A DNA stretch of 64,000 bases from Corynebacterium sp. HMSC036D02 (GTDB lineage: Bacteria > Actinomycetota > Actinomycetes > Mycobacteriales > Mycobacteriaceae): contig NZ_KV827696.1 in assembly GCF_001836165.1 (NCBI RefSeq), positions 1-64,000 on the forward strand. Direction: 5' to 3'. Position 1 is the first letter of the stretch; each line of letters begins with the position of its first letter. The translations under genes and the position numbers were made by a program. The notes beneath the pieces were generated by a model, which ran no database searches, was not told where the DNA came from, and saw only the letters and a list, made by a program, of their open reading frames with translations. This document shows positions 8,721 through 17,648 of this stretch, in pieces.

Positions 8721-9860
8721 ATGCACGAACAACGCTGGCATGACATCGTCGCGGAGGTCCACGGCACCATCCCCCGGTTGGTGGAGGATTTCCTCGCTGC
8801 TTTTACTCGCTCGGGGCGCTATGGCGACTCGCTGGTGAGCGAGGACGAACTGCGCCTGACCGCTTTCGAGGTTTTTGCACGCATCACCGACGTGCTGGTC
8901 GGCGCGATGGATGAGGAAGAGCTGCGCGCCCACGCGCAGAGCCTGGGTCGGCGGCGCGCACACCAAGGCGTGGAGCTCGGCACGCTCATCGACGCCATCC
9001 AGCTCGACTTCACGGTCCTCTGGGAGCACCTGCGCCAGGCCGCCGGCACGGACCAGGAAGTACTCATAGACCACGTAGCGCAGGTGCATTCTATTGTGAC
9101 GATGTACAACCTGGTGGTGCGCGATGCCTACCGCCTAGAAGAAGCACGCGGGCAGTATGACGTGCACCGCGCTCACGCCCGGCACTTGGAAAGGCTCTTT
9201 GCAGCTGAATCCCTGGGCACGCTCGGCATCGCGGAAATCACCCGCGCGCTCAACCTGGATGCGGAGTGCCACTTCGACGTCGTGGTTGCCCACCCCACCG
9301 CAGCAGTGGAGTTGCGCACGCTTCTCGGCGAACCCATCTCCTCCGGCGAAGCCTTCGGCCACGGCGTGCGCGGGATGTTCGTGGCCTTCTGGCCCAAGGA
9401 GCAATGCTCCAGCGAGCATGCCGCCGGCCTCCCAACAACAGAACTAACAGAGATCCCCGGAGTCCTCTTTCGGAACGTCATCAGCCTAGCCGGAGTGCGC
9501 GCAGCAGCACAGCAAGCGCCGCGTATCTTCAACGCCACCGGGCCACTGAGCCAACTCGCCGAAGCAGCCGATGCACTCTGGGCCGTCGCAGGAGATGCTC
9601 TCGCAGACTTCAGCGCCAGTGGCATTACGGAGCTCACGCAGACAATCGCCGAGTTGCGCCTGAAGAACATGCCGCTCTACCGGACCATCACCACCTACCT
9701 GGATTGCGGCTCCATCAAGGACTCCGCCGAAGCGCTGCACTGCCACCGCAATACGGTACTCAACCGACTACGCCACCTCACGGAGCTCACCGGTCTTGAC
9801 ATCACTCGCCCCAAGGACGCCGCGCGCGTTTTGCTGGCGCTACACCGCACGAACCGATAG
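8721..9860 (+). CDS. PucR/CdaR-type transcriptional regulator
   Basis: The product has 379 residues from ATG 8721. Its C-terminus is the PucR-type helix-turn-helix (TYLDCGSIKDSAEALHCHRN, then TVLNRLRHLTELTG and a closing LLALHR), as in regulators of purine, allantoin and amino-acid catabolism. The N-terminus (residues 1-160, helical, HDIVAEVHGTIPRLVEDFLA) resembles the RsbRD/PucR helical sensor region; the middle is a GGDEF-like-fold region in the family. It is transcribed away from the amidohydrolase gene with about 140 bp between the starts, so it most likely controls that operon. The MHS transporter follows 138 bp downstream. Confidence 0.8.
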   Translation: MHEQRWHDIVAEVHGTIPRLVEDFLAAFTRSGRYGDSLVSEDELRLTAFEVFARITDVLVGAMDEEELRAHAQSLGRRRAHQGVELGTLIDAIQLDFTVLWEHLRQAAGTDQEVLIDHVAQVHSIVTMYNLVVRDAYRLEEARGQYDVHRAHARHLERLFAAESLGTLGIAEITRALNLDAECHFDVVVAHPTAAVELRTLLGEPISSGEAFGHGVRGMFVAFWPKEQCSSEHAAGLPTTELTEIPGVLFRNVISLAGVRAAAQQAPRIFNATGPLSQLAEAADALWAVAGDALADFSASGITELTQTIAELRLKNMPLYRTITTYLDCGSIKDSAEALHCHRNTVLNRLRHLTELTGLDITRPKDAARVLLALHRTNR

Positions 9861-9998
9861 CACTTGTGCACAGACACAACCCCGGACACCGTGTAGTGGG
9901 TCGTTGCATAGGAAAACCTACAGGCCATTCACCCGAAGGTGACGTGCGCCTAATGTTCCATGGAAAGGTAATGCACTTCACATAAGGAGCATCTCGAT

Positions 9999-11351
9999 AT
10001 GACTACCCATGCAGCGTCGGCCGCCGCGACCCAATCCGACGCCGAGGAAATCAAGGTCGAGTCAAAGGACGTCTTCCGCATCGCCAGTTCCGCATTCGTC
10101 GGCACGGCCCTCGAATGGTATGACTTCTTCCTCTTCGGCACCGCCGCAGCGCTCGTCTTCAACGAACTCTTCTTCTCCGGAATGTCGGGTACCGGCGCCA
10201 CCCTAGCCTCCTTCGCCACGTTCGGCGTGGGCTTCCTTGCCCGCCCGCTCGGCGCGGTTATTTTCGGCCAAATCGGCGATAAGATGGGGCGCCGACCAGC
10301 CCTGATCATCTCCATCGTCGTCATCGGCGTGGCCACCGGCATCATTGGCTTACTGCCCACCTTTGACAGCATTGGCATGTGGGCGCCCATCGCTCTCGTC
10401 ATCCTGCGCTTGCTTCAAGGAGTCGCCGTTGGCGGCGAATGGGGTGGCGCCACAACCATGGCCATTGAACACGCACCGGCTGAAAAGCGCGGCCGCTACG
10501 CAGCCTTCGTGCAGATCGGCTCCCCCGCCGGTACGCTGCTCTCCTCCGGCGCCTTCGCGCTTGTGCTCATGCTCGATGATGACGCGGTGAGCTCCTGGGC
10601 CTGGCGAGTTCCCTTCCTCATCGCTTTCCCCTTCCTTGGAGTAGCACTGTGGATTCGCACAAAGGCTGAAGAATCTCCTGTCTACAAAGCCCTCGAAGAG
10701 GAAGCAGAAGCCGACGAAGCCGCACACCAGGGCTCCTTGAAGGAGCTTTTCACGCAGCACTTCCCACAACTATGCCTGGCTTCCGCGGCGGCCTTCCTAG
10801 GCATTGGCGGCTTCTTCGTCATGAGCACCTATGTCCTCTCCTACGCCACAACCACGCTGGACTTCGACCGCCAGACCGTCGTGAACGCCACCCTCCTCGG
10901 CGCTGTGTGCCAGATCTTCATCAACATCATCTTCGGCCGCATCGGCGAAAAGATCGGCCCCGGTCGCGTTATCGGATACGGCGCGCTGGCCACCGCCATC
11001 ATGGCGTGGCCGCTGTGGACGATGATCGATACCGGCAATGCCGTACTCCTCACGCTTGCCGTCTGTATTGGGCTGTCCCTGGTCACCATCACCTATTCCG
11101 TGTCAGGCGTCCTACTCTCAGAGGTCTTCCCCGCCAACGTCCGCTATTCCGGCGTGGCCATCTCCGCCAATATCGCGTCAGCAGTATCGGGGCTGCTCCC
11201 CTTCTTTGCCACCGCGTTGAACGCTTCCAACGAGACCCCCAGTTCCACACCGGGAATCATCATCCTGGCCGCGACCGCCCTCATCACAGCCTTCGGCGGC
11301 TTCGCTGGCGAGAAACACCGCCGAGAAGACGACGTCGCCATCGTCGACTAA
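9999..11351 (+). CDS. MHS-family MFS transporter (metabolite:proton symporter)
   Basis: The product has 450 residues and 12 predicted membrane spans. The N-terminal FVGTALEWYDFFLFGTAAAL and the loop GQIGDKMGRRPALI are hallmarks of the MHS branch of the major facilitator superfamily (ShiA, KgtP and ProP relatives), which imports organic acids, betaines and aromatic or ureide compounds with protons. RLLQGVAVGGEWGGATTM and EHAPAEKRGRYAAF also fit. A good ribosome site (ATAAGGAGC) precedes the ATG. It sits beside the PucR regulator and the two hydrolases, so it may import their substrate; that is inference. Confidence 0.85.
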   Translation: MTTHAASAAATQSDAEEIKVESKDVFRIASSAFVGTALEWYDFFLFGTAAALVFNELFFSGMSGTGATLASFATFGVGFLARPLGAVIFGQIGDKMGRRPALIISIVVIGVATGIIGLLPTFDSIGMWAPIALVILRLLQGVAVGGEWGGATTMAIEHAPAEKRGRYAAFVQIGSPAGTLLSSGAFALVLMLDDDAVSSWAWRVPFLIAFPFLGVALWIRTKAEESPVYKALEEEAEADEAAHQGSLKELFTQHFPQLCLASAAAFLGIGGFFVMSTYVLSYATTTLDFDRQTVVNATLLGAVCQIFINIIFGRIGEKIGPGRVIGYGALATAIMAWPLWTMIDTGNAVLLTLAVCIGLSLVTITYSVSGVLLSEVFPANVRYSGVAISANIASAVSGLLPFFATALNASNETPSSTPGIIILAATALITAFGGFAGEKHRREDDVAIVD

Positions 11352-11382
11352 TCCGAAACGGTTCATAAGAAAAACAAATTGG

Positions 11383-11421
11383 GACACGGCACCTCAGCCC
11401 ACTAAGCTCAGGTGCCGTGTC
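11383..11421. promoter_or_regulatory. 12-bp perfect hairpin spanning a start codon
   Basis: GACACGGCACCT (11383-11394) pairs perfectly with AGGTGCCGTGTC (11410-11421) across a 15-base loop. On the plus strand there is no following T-run; on the minus strand the stem is followed by TTGTTTTT, so it may be a terminator in that direction. The right arm contains the GTG start of the next gene and the likely ribosome site, so if transcribed it could mask initiation. Confidence 0.55.
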
Positions 11422-12025
11422 GCATGATCTCTCCGCCTCCACACTGAACGCTCGCGCCCGGCGCATTGTCGCCTGGGTAGCCGCGCTGAACCTCCTCGGA
11501 TTCTTCGGCGAGTTCATCATCGCCTGCATCATTGGCTCAGCCTCGCTCTTCGCTGATGCCGCCGACTTCCTCGAGGACTTCCTCATCAATGCGCTCGTGT
11601 TGTTAGCGCTGCGTTGGTCGGTGGAGGGGCGTCGCAAAGCAAGCTATGGGCTAGCCGGGCTCATCCTGATCCCCGCGGTGGCGTCCTATGGCATGGCGAT
11701 TTGGAAGATCATCAACGGCGCTGTCCCTGAACCACTCACGCTATCGGGTACGGCCGTGGCCGCCATGCTCATCAATCTGCTCTGCGCAGTGCTGTTGCTG
11801 CAGCTTCGCCACGGCAGCGCACTCACACGCGGGGCATGGTTGGCTGCACGCAACGATGTCGCCGCCAATATCCTCATCCTTGGCGCTGGCCTGCTCATGC
11901 TGGCATGGGCAAGTCCATGGCCGGATATCGTCGTCGGCCTCATCATCGGCACGATCAACTTGCGCGCAGCGGCGGAGGTCTTCGAACAGGCACGTTCAGA
12001 GGACCCAGAAATCGAAGAAGACTAA
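11417..12025 (+). CDS. short cation-diffusion-facilitator-like membrane protein
   Basis: The product has 202 residues with about six hydrophobic segments. The first segments (VAALNLLGFFGEFIIACIIG, then SASLFADAADFLEDFLINALV) follow the pattern of cation diffusion facilitator transporters, where the D-x-x-D of helix II binds metal (here DAADFLED). A second DD-like set appears in helix V as ARNDVAANILILG. The protein stops after the membrane part, with only a short acidic tail (EQARSEDPEIEED) instead of the usual cytoplasmic CTD domain. Zn or Mn efflux is plausible but unproven. The start is a GTG inside a hairpin, 65 bp after the MHS gene. Confidence 0.7.
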   Translation: MSHDLSASTLNARARRIVAWVAALNLLGFFGEFIIACIIGSASLFADAADFLEDFLINALVLLALRWSVEGRRKASYGLAGLILIPAVASYGMAIWKIINGAVPEPLTLSGTAVAAMLINLLCAVLLLQLRHGSALTRGAWLAARNDVAANILILGAGLLMLAWASPWPDIVVGLIIGTINLRAAAEVFEQARSEDPEIEED

Positions 12026-12437
12026 CCCGGCCTTTATAAGAAACCTTTAAGCCTGCGTCGCGTCGCCGCGCGCCCATTCCCCCGCCCCCTGGTGGCCAGA
12101 ATTACCCACTGACACCCCACCCAACAACCCCTATACGCCCCTATATGGGGTCATTCTTTAGTTTGTGAACGAACGGTCAAAGAGACGTTTTCGCAGAATA
12201 CGGTCTAATTGGACAAAACCAAGGTCTTCGCAAATTTCTTAGCAAAATGTTCACCCTAGGGTCACCCAATCGACACTTACTTTCATGGGCAAAAATATGG
12301 ACAATTCTAAGGGTGCGTGATCCTGAAAAGCGTCTTATCGTTGCAACACGTCACGCACTGGGCACTACAGCTCACCTACAGCGCCACCACAGTGCGTCAC
12401 CACATTGCCCCATAATTTTTCATCCAGGAGAACAATA
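12026..12437 (+). promoter_or_regulatory. long upstream region of the secreted protein P1 gene
   Basis: These 412 bp without a gene lead to P1. They contain a CCCC-TATAT-GGGG palindrome at 12138-12150, followed after TC and 11 bases by TGTGAACGAACGGTCAAA (12164-12181). The same arrangement and spacing occur upstream of P2 at 54714-54756. No clear -10 or -35 pair was fixed. The region from about 12200 to 12430 holds only an unlikely 63-codon ORF. Confidence 0.55.
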
Positions 12438-13820
12438 ATGACCAAGCGTCGTCGCTCCGCCGGCCTTATCGCTGGCCTCGCGATTGCGGGCTCCGCCCTC
12501 ATCGCACCGGCTGCATCCGCAGCAACCCACACCGAGTCCTACCCGGAGACCCCGGCCGTGAACGCCAAGCTGCCGATCGTTCACACCACCCACGGCTCCG
12601 ACCACAAGAAGGCCAACGTGCTCAACCCGCGCCCGGTCTGCAACCCGTGGGAGGACCACCGCACCGTGGTGTACAAGGTGACCGATAACTTCATGCCGGC
12701 CGGCACCATCTCCACCACCAACCAGACCAAGAAGGACATCCCGCTGCAGCAGGACCTGTCCAAGTCCCAGTCCATCTCCCTGTCCGTCAACGGTGACCGC
12801 ACTGAGACCACCTCCATGAACGCAGGCGGCAAGGGCTCCGGCAAGAACTCCGAGGGCTCCTTCGGCATCTCCCACGAGATCGCCACCAAGCTCGGCGCTT
12901 CTGCGTCCTACTCCCTGTCCTGGGAGGCTGGCCAGTCCATCGGCCCATACGATGTTCCGCCGAACCACACCGGTGAGGCCACCTACGGCTTCCGCGTTCT
13001 GAACATGACCGGCACCCAGCAGTACTGCAAGCCGAACGGCACCTGGTCCACCCCGACCTTCTGGTCCGCAATGCAGCCGATGAAGAACGAGGTTCGCGTC
13101 AAGCTCTACGACGACATCGCTGATTCCTACGCTCCGAACAAGGACGCTCAGAACACCACCGACGTCAACGATCCGAAGGTTGTTGAGGAGGAGAAGTCCC
13201 CGGAGGCTGACGCTGAGGTCATCAAGGACAACGAGGTCGCTCCGGAGGAGAAGGCCGTGTCCGAGGCTGAGGGCAATAAGGAAGAGGAAGCCGACAAGAA
13301 GGTCCAGGAGGACGTCGAGAACGGCAAGACCGATGAGGCTAAGCAGAAGCTGGACCTGAAGCCCGTTCTGACCACCTCCGGCGCTAAGCACGCAGGTTTC
13401 GCTGGCACCGTTGCTCTCCGCCTGGAGAACGTCGGCACCGAGCGCTACTACGGCGACTTCCCGGCTGTTCAGTACCGCGTTGACGTCAAGACCGCCGAGG
13501 GCCCGAAGGGCGTTGACCGCCTCATCACCCCGCGTTCCTCCAACGGCGCGCACATCCGCGACCTGGGCTTCGACGAGAAGACCTCCACCCGCTCCTTCGA
13601 GGTCACCCTGGCCAACCCGATTAACGCTGGCGAGTCCGCTCGCGTTGCCAACCTGGACTTCGGCGACGGCAACACCAAGGAAGGCCGCCTGAAGAACTAC
13701 ATCGAGGTCACCCAGATTTCCCGCCTCGACGGTGACAAGTCCACCGACAACGACCAGAACGTTGACTCCCGCGAGATCACCGTGAAGGACACCGGCAAGA
13801 AGGCTGAGGGCCTGTTCTAA
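12438..13820 (+). CDS. secreted beta-rich protein P1 (aerolysin-like pattern) with acidic linker
   Basis: The product has 460 residues from ATG 12438 (site CAGGAG). A signal peptide (MTKRRRSAGLIAGLAIAGSA..APAASA) is clear. Residues about 70-225 show a Ser/Thr-rich alternating pattern (TISTTNQTKKDIPLQQDLSK, then SQSISLSV, then GASASYSLSWEAGQSIGPYD with a V-P-P turn) and end in YGFRVLNMTGTQQYC. The same scheme occurs in P3 and P4 and resembles the membrane-insertion domain of aerolysin/ETX-MTX2 toxins. A very acidic linker (about 240-315) joins a second beta-rich C-terminal domain. Codon use is strongly biased, suggesting high expression. The function is not known, and the pore-forming idea is inference. 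Confidence 0.7.
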   Translation: MTKRRRSAGLIAGLAIAGSALIAPAASAATHTESYPETPAVNAKLPIVHTTHGSDHKKANVLNPRPVCNPWEDHRTVVYKVTDNFMPAGTISTTNQTKKDIPLQQDLSKSQSISLSVNGDRTETTSMNAGGKGSGKNSEGSFGISHEIATKLGASASYSLSWEAGQSIGPYDVPPNHTGEATYGFRVLNMTGTQQYCKPNGTWSTPTFWSAMQPMKNEVRVKLYDDIADSYAPNKDAQNTTDVNDPKVVEEEKSPEADAEVIKDNEVAPEEKAVSEAEGNKEEEADKKVQEDVENGKTDEAKQKLDLKPVLTTSGAKHAGFAGTVALRLENVGTERYYGDFPAVQYRVDVKTAEGPKGVDRLITPRSSNGAHIRDLGFDEKTSTRSFEVTLANPINAGESARVANLDFGDGNTKEGRLKNYIEVTQISRLDGDKSTDNDQNVDSREITVKDTGKKAEGLF

Positions 13821-13892
13821 GCAACACCCCTCGCCCACTGCAGAGAGTGCACAGCCCGCCGGTGCTTCATCCGGCAATGAGAGAGTGAGAGG

Positions 13893-13925
13893 ACCCCGAC
13901 CGCCACGCGCGGTCGGGGTTTCTTT
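13893..13925 (+). terminator. rho-independent terminator after P1
   Basis: ACCCCGACCG (13893-13902) pairs with CGGTCGGGGT (13910-13919) over a 7-base loop, followed by TTTCTTT. It lies 72 bp after the P1 stop codon. Confidence 0.9.
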
Positions 13926-14005
13926 ATGCCCAGAGACTCTTTCACGAGGCTCTCATAACGCAGACGGCATTTCGCGGTACACAATTAGTTGGCTATTGTG
14001 AACAA

Positions 14006-15163
14006 ATGCATTTCTCTCGCACCGCACTCGCGGTCCTTCTTTCTGTGGGGCTGGTCCTTTCCCCCACTCACACGCAGCCGGCACACGCACAAACACCGGA
14101 TACGATGAGCAGCGATATCGCCAACATCGATCAACACTCCAGTGCCCTCGATCCCATAGCACTGGGCCCACTAGCCCCAGTACTCTTTGCCGACAATATC
14201 TTCGCTGCCTGGGGGCAGTTGCTTCAGCAATTGAGAATCCCGACGGTAGCACCGGACGCTACGCGCCCACCGGCGACCACCGCACCGGCACAACTGCGCG
14301 AGCTGCGACATATCCAAGACAACGTGTGGGAACTTAAGGCCTATTCACCGGCCATGGACCGCGTCATCACCAACGACATCATTCTTCCTCCGGGAGGATT
14401 AGACAATACTCAGCCTCGCCCGACCTATTACCTCCTGGGCGGCGCTGGTGGAGGCGAGGACGCACTGTGGTGGGACGGTGGAGGAGCTTCCGAGTTCTTC
14501 CGCGACAAGCACGTGAATGTCGTATCACCCCGCGGTGCTTATGGCTCGATGATGTCCGACTGGTCGCAGCCCCATAACACCCACGGAAAATACAAGTGGG
14601 CTACCTACCTGACCAAGGAGCTCCCGCAGCTTATCGACGCCGAGTTTCACGGCAACGGCCGCGACGGCATCGCGGGCGTGAGCAACTCGGGTGGCCCAGC
14701 CCTGGAGCTCGCCACATATGATCCGCGCTTTAAGGTGGCTGGTTCCTTCTCCGGCTGCCCTTCGACCACAGGTATCCTTGCGCAGTCTTTCGCATGGGTA
14801 AGCGCGGCTTTCTACGGTACGGACCCAGCGCGTTCTTTCGGCGCACCATGGGATCCGGCATGGGCACAGCATTCGCCGGTTCTCAATCTCGAACAACAAA
14901 AGGGGCGGAAGACCTTTGTCATCGTCTCCCGCGGTGGCCCAGCAGACTTTGACGTCGATATTGAGGACTCACCACTCCCAGCCTTGGGCCTCAACGAACG
15001 CTTGGATTACTGGTGCAGTTCCTTTTACGCCAAGCGAGCCACCGCCGCTGGCGTTGATCTTGACTACTACGAGCTTCCGGCCGGGCGCCACACGTGGGGG
15101 CTGTTCCGCCGGGAGCTAGCCATCAGTTGGGCCACGGTGGGCCCGGCACTCGGAGTGAACTAG
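14006..15163 (+). CDS. cmt: secreted corynomycolyltransferase (antigen 85 / Cmt family)
   Basis: The product has 385 residues, with a signal peptide ending near QPAHA. This alpha/beta-hydrolase moves corynomycolic acids between trehalose monomycolate, arabinogalactan and proteins on the outer face of the envelope. The family features are visible: TYYLLGGAGGGEDALWWDGG, the nucleophile elbow GVSNSGGPALELA (Ser within G-V-S), the region ADFDVDIE with acidic residues, and the catalytic His in GRHTWGLF. The long Pro/Thr stretch after the signal peptide (residues 75-97) is less usual. It is a single gene after the P1 terminator. It is strong evidence that the host belongs to the Mycobacteriales. 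The symbol denotes the family, not a specific ortholog. Confidence 0.85.
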   Translation: MHFSRTALAVLLSVGLVLSPTHTQPAHAQTPDTMSSDIANIDQHSSALDPIALGPLAPVLFADNIFAAWGQLLQQLRIPTVAPDATRPPATTAPAQLRELRHIQDNVWELKAYSPAMDRVITNDIILPPGGLDNTQPRPTYYLLGGAGGGEDALWWDGGGASEFFRDKHVNVVSPRGAYGSMMSDWSQPHNTHGKYKWATYLTKELPQLIDAEFHGNGRDGIAGVSNSGGPALELATYDPRFKVAGSFSGCPSTTGILAQSFAWVSAAFYGTDPARSFGAPWDPAWAQHSPVLNLEQQKGRKTFVIVSRGGPADFDVDIEDSPLPALGLNERLDYWCSSFYAKRATAAGVDLDYYELPAGRHTWGLFRRELAISWATVGPALGVN

Positions 15164-15238
15164 CACCGGCGATCCCGCACACAACTGAAGCGTGTGAGCT
15201 CTAGATCACCACGCAGCGCACACGTAAAATCAGCATTC

Positions 15239-16642
15239 ATGAATGTCATGGATACTTGGGAGCCCACGCTGGGCACCGGACCTCTACTTGGAATTGCGGT
15301 GGCGGCCATTGCCGTCATCCTCATCCTCGTCATCCACTTCAAGGTGCACGCCTTCGTCACCCTTGTCACGGTCTCCGCGCTCACCGCTTTGGCAGCGGGA
15401 ATCCCGCTGGATGGCGTGGTTCCCACCATGACGAGCGGCTTCGGTTCGACCCTCGGTTCCGTGGCCTTGTTGGTGGGCCTGGGCGCCATGATCGGGCGCT
15501 TGGCAGAGACCTCCGGTGGCGCCAAAACGCTTGCCGACGCCCTCGTGAAACTCTTCGGCGAAAACAAAGCGCCCCTGGCGTTGGGCGTGGCTTCCCTCAT
15601 TATGGGCTTCCCAATCTTCTTCGACGCAGGCCTCATGGTGATGCTGCCGGTCATCTTTGCCGTTGCCAGGCGCTTGGATGGCCCAGTCCTGGCCTATGGT
15701 ATTCCCGCGGCCGGTGCTTTCTCCGTCATGCACGTCTTCGTGCCACCTCACCCAGGCCCCGTCGCAGCAGGTGAGTTCTTCAGCGCGAACATCGGCCTGA
15801 TCCTTATCTTCGGTCTCCTCGTGGCTTTGCCCACGTGGTATCTCTCCGGCTACCGCTTCGGGCTCCACCTGGGCAAGAAGTACCCCTACCGTCTTGAGGA
15901 GGCCATAACCGGCGCGCTGGTCAGCGATGCCGAATTGCCGGATCGCCCCGCCTCCCCGGCTTCAGTAATCAGTATCCTACTCATCCCTATGGTCCTCATC
16001 TTCGGCAATACCGGGTTGAGCACGCTGGGAACGGCTGGCGTTGTCGATCCTTCTGCTACATGGGTGCGCTTCCTCATCTTCCTGGGGCAAACGCCGATCG
16101 CGCTCATCATCACCGCGCTTGCAGCGATGGCCGTGCTGGGGTTGCGCCGCGGGGAAGACAAGAGCGTCATTGAGAAAACCATGGAGTCCTCGCTCGGACC
16201 GATTTGTTCCGTCATCCTCATCACCGGTGCCGGCGGCATGTTCGGCGGGGTGCTGCGTACCAGCGGCATTGGTGATGCGCTCGCGGATTCTATGTCCAAC
16301 CTCGGTGTCCCCGTTATCTTGGCCTGCTACCTCATCGCGGTAGCCCTGCGCCTGGCACAAGGCTCAGCCACCGTTGCGCTCACCACTGCCGCCGCGCTCA
16401 TGGCACCCGCCGTCGAAGCTGGTGGCTTCAGCGAAATCCAGCTGGTCCTCATCACACTGGCCACCGCGGCTGGCTCCGTCTTTGGTAGCCACGTCAATGA
16501 CTCGGGCTTCTGGCTCGTCGGCCGGCTCATGGGCATGGATGTGTCGACCACGCTGCGAACGTGGACTGTAAACCAGGCGCTCATTTCCTCTATTGGCTTC
16601 GGCATTGTCCTTATCTTCTACGGTGCCGCCGCGCTGCTTTAG
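15239..16642 (+). CDS. gntP: gluconate:proton symporter, GntP family
   Basis: The product has 467 residues and 12-14 hydrophobic spans. Signature parts of the GntP family are SLIMGFPIFFDAGLMVMLPV, AFSVMHVFVPPHPGPVAAGE and, near the C-terminus, GSATVALTTAAALMAP and GSHVNDSGFWLV. It imports gluconate with protons. The start was set at ATG 15239 (alternative ATG 15248); the frame extends further upstream without a ribosome site. Its stop codon directly abuts that of the convergent gluconokinase gene, so gluconate uptake and phosphorylation are encoded tail to tail. Confidence 0.9.
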   Translation: MNVMDTWEPTLGTGPLLGIAVAAIAVILILVIHFKVHAFVTLVTVSALTALAAGIPLDGVVPTMTSGFGSTLGSVALLVGLGAMIGRLAETSGGAKTLADALVKLFGENKAPLALGVASLIMGFPIFFDAGLMVMLPVIFAVARRLDGPVLAYGIPAAGAFSVMHVFVPPHPGPVAAGEFFSANIGLILIFGLLVALPTWYLSGYRFGLHLGKKYPYRLEEAITGALVSDAELPDRPASPASVISILLIPMVLIFGNTGLSTLGTAGVVDPSATWVRFLIFLGQTPIALIITALAAMAVLGLRRGEDKSVIEKTMESSLGPICSVILITGAGGMFGGVLRTSGIGDALADSMSNLGVPVILACYLIAVALRLAQGSATVALTTAAALMAPAVEAGGFSEIQLVLITLATAAGSVFGSHVNDSGFWLVGRLMGMDVSTTLRTWTVNQALISSIGFGIVLIFYGAAALL

Positions 16643-17134
16643 CTAGCTCTGAAGGTACTTTGCCGCCGCGGCGGCCAGCTCCTCCGGCCTAGCGCTGACA
16701 TCGAGCACTACTCCTGCTTCCTCTGGGCGCAGTTCCTCCAGCGTTTCGAACTGCGAATCAAGCAGGGATACAGGCATAAAGTGCCCAGAACGCTTACTCA
16801 TGCGTTCTTTGAGCAGATCATAAGAGCCGTGCAGGTGCACGAAAACCGTATCTGGCGCTGCGGCCCGAATGAGTTCACGGTAGGAATGCTTGAGCGCGGA
16901 GCAGCCGACGATGGCTCCATCTTCTTGGTCCGCGAGGAAGCGCCCGATGGATTCGAGCCAGGGTTTCCGGTCATCGTCGTCAAGCGCCTGCCCCGAGGCC
17001 ATCTTCTCGATGTTCGCCGCCGGGTGCATGTCATCCCCGTCCTGAAAGGGGAGGCCGGTGTGCTGCGCCAGCAACTCCCCGACCGTAGACTTGCCGCAGC
17101 TTGAGACTCCCATGATCACGACATGTTTGCGCAT
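16643..17134 (-). CDS. gntK: gluconokinase
   Basis: The product has 163 residues. It phosphorylates gluconate to 6-phosphogluconate for the pentose-phosphate pathway. The P-loop GVSSCGKSTVGELLA, the substrate region FQDGDDMHPAANIEKMASGQ (DGDxxHP), GCSALKHSYRELIR and the lid KERMSKRSGHFMP are typical of thermoresistant gluconokinases. The second of two adjacent ATGs (17134) was chosen because it has better spacing to the GGAGG ribosome site. It is convergent with gntP, with no bases between the two stop codons. Confidence 0.9.
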   Translation of the reverse strand: MRKHVVIMGVSSCGKSTVGELLAQHTGLPFQDGDDMHPAANIEKMASGQALDDDDRKPWLESIGRFLADQEDGAIVGCSALKHSYRELIRAAAPDTVFVHLHGSYDLLKERMSKRSGHFMPVSLLDSQFETLEELRPEEAGVVLDVSARPEELAAAAAKYLQS

Positions 17135-17209
17135 CATTCCTCCTTCACACGCCACCAGATTTTAGGCGCTATGCACTACGTGACAGAGCACGGCTGAACA
17201 CAGTTCGGC

Positions 17210-17596
17210 TTAGCCCAGTGGCCCGTAGCCAAAGTCGCCACGCTGGACCTCACCGCGGGATTGTGGGTCGAAGGTCGCACACAGGGCAGCCGCGACGTAG
17301 CGCACGCCGCCCGCCGGCGAGGAGGAGCCGACGCGCTCGGCGCAGTTCTGGAGTGTCGGCATGCCGATGCTCTGCCCCGGCTGCGTCACGGAGAAGAAGG
17401 AGGCGGCCATCATGGTGTTGCCGTCGGCACGCACATACTCCGAGGAGCCCTTGATGGCTTGCCAGGCAACTGCCCCGACGGGATCGGTGCGGAATTGATC
17501 CCGCTCGGTCTGGGTCAGCTCGGCGTTGGCGGCGGGTACGGTCAGTGTGGTGATGAACAGCGCTGCGGTTGCAGCGAGGAGTGGAAACTTTTTCAT
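17210..17596 (-). CDS. small secreted protein, unknown function
   Basis: The product has 128 residues with a clean signal peptide (MKKFPLLAATAALFITTLTV ending at ANA). The mature part has two cysteines (LQNCAER and AALCATF) that could form a disulphide, and a Gly-rich end (RGDFGYGPLG). I do not recognise the family. It stands alone between gntK and the homocysteine methyltransferase, both on the same strand. Confidence 0.7.
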   Translation of the reverse strand: MKKFPLLAATAALFITTLTVPAANAELTQTERDQFRTDPVGAVAWQAIKGSSEYVRADGNTMMAASFFSVTQPGQSIGMPTLQNCAERVGSSSPAGGVRYVAAALCATFDPQSRGEVQRGDFGYGPLG

Positions 17597-17648
17597 AGGA
17601 ACACTCTATCCCCATACCACAGGATTGTCTCGGCATTAACCAGACGGC

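Noticed and set aside
12247-12438. 63-codon frame upstream of P1
   Set aside because: It lies in the long regulatory region, has no ribosome site and no recognisable features.
12420-13877. 485-codon open frame on the minus strand opposite P1
   Set aside because: It is the mirror of the strongly biased codon use of P1; the plus-strand frame has a signal peptide, ribosome site and terminator. The same applies to long minus-strand frames opposite P2 (54869-56170), P3/P4 (56200-57312) and the surface protein (62810-63649).
15192-15215. GlxR (Crp-type) site upstream of gntP (GTGA-N8-TCAC)
   Set aside because: The spacing does not match the TGTGA-N6-TCACA consensus, so it is probably chance.
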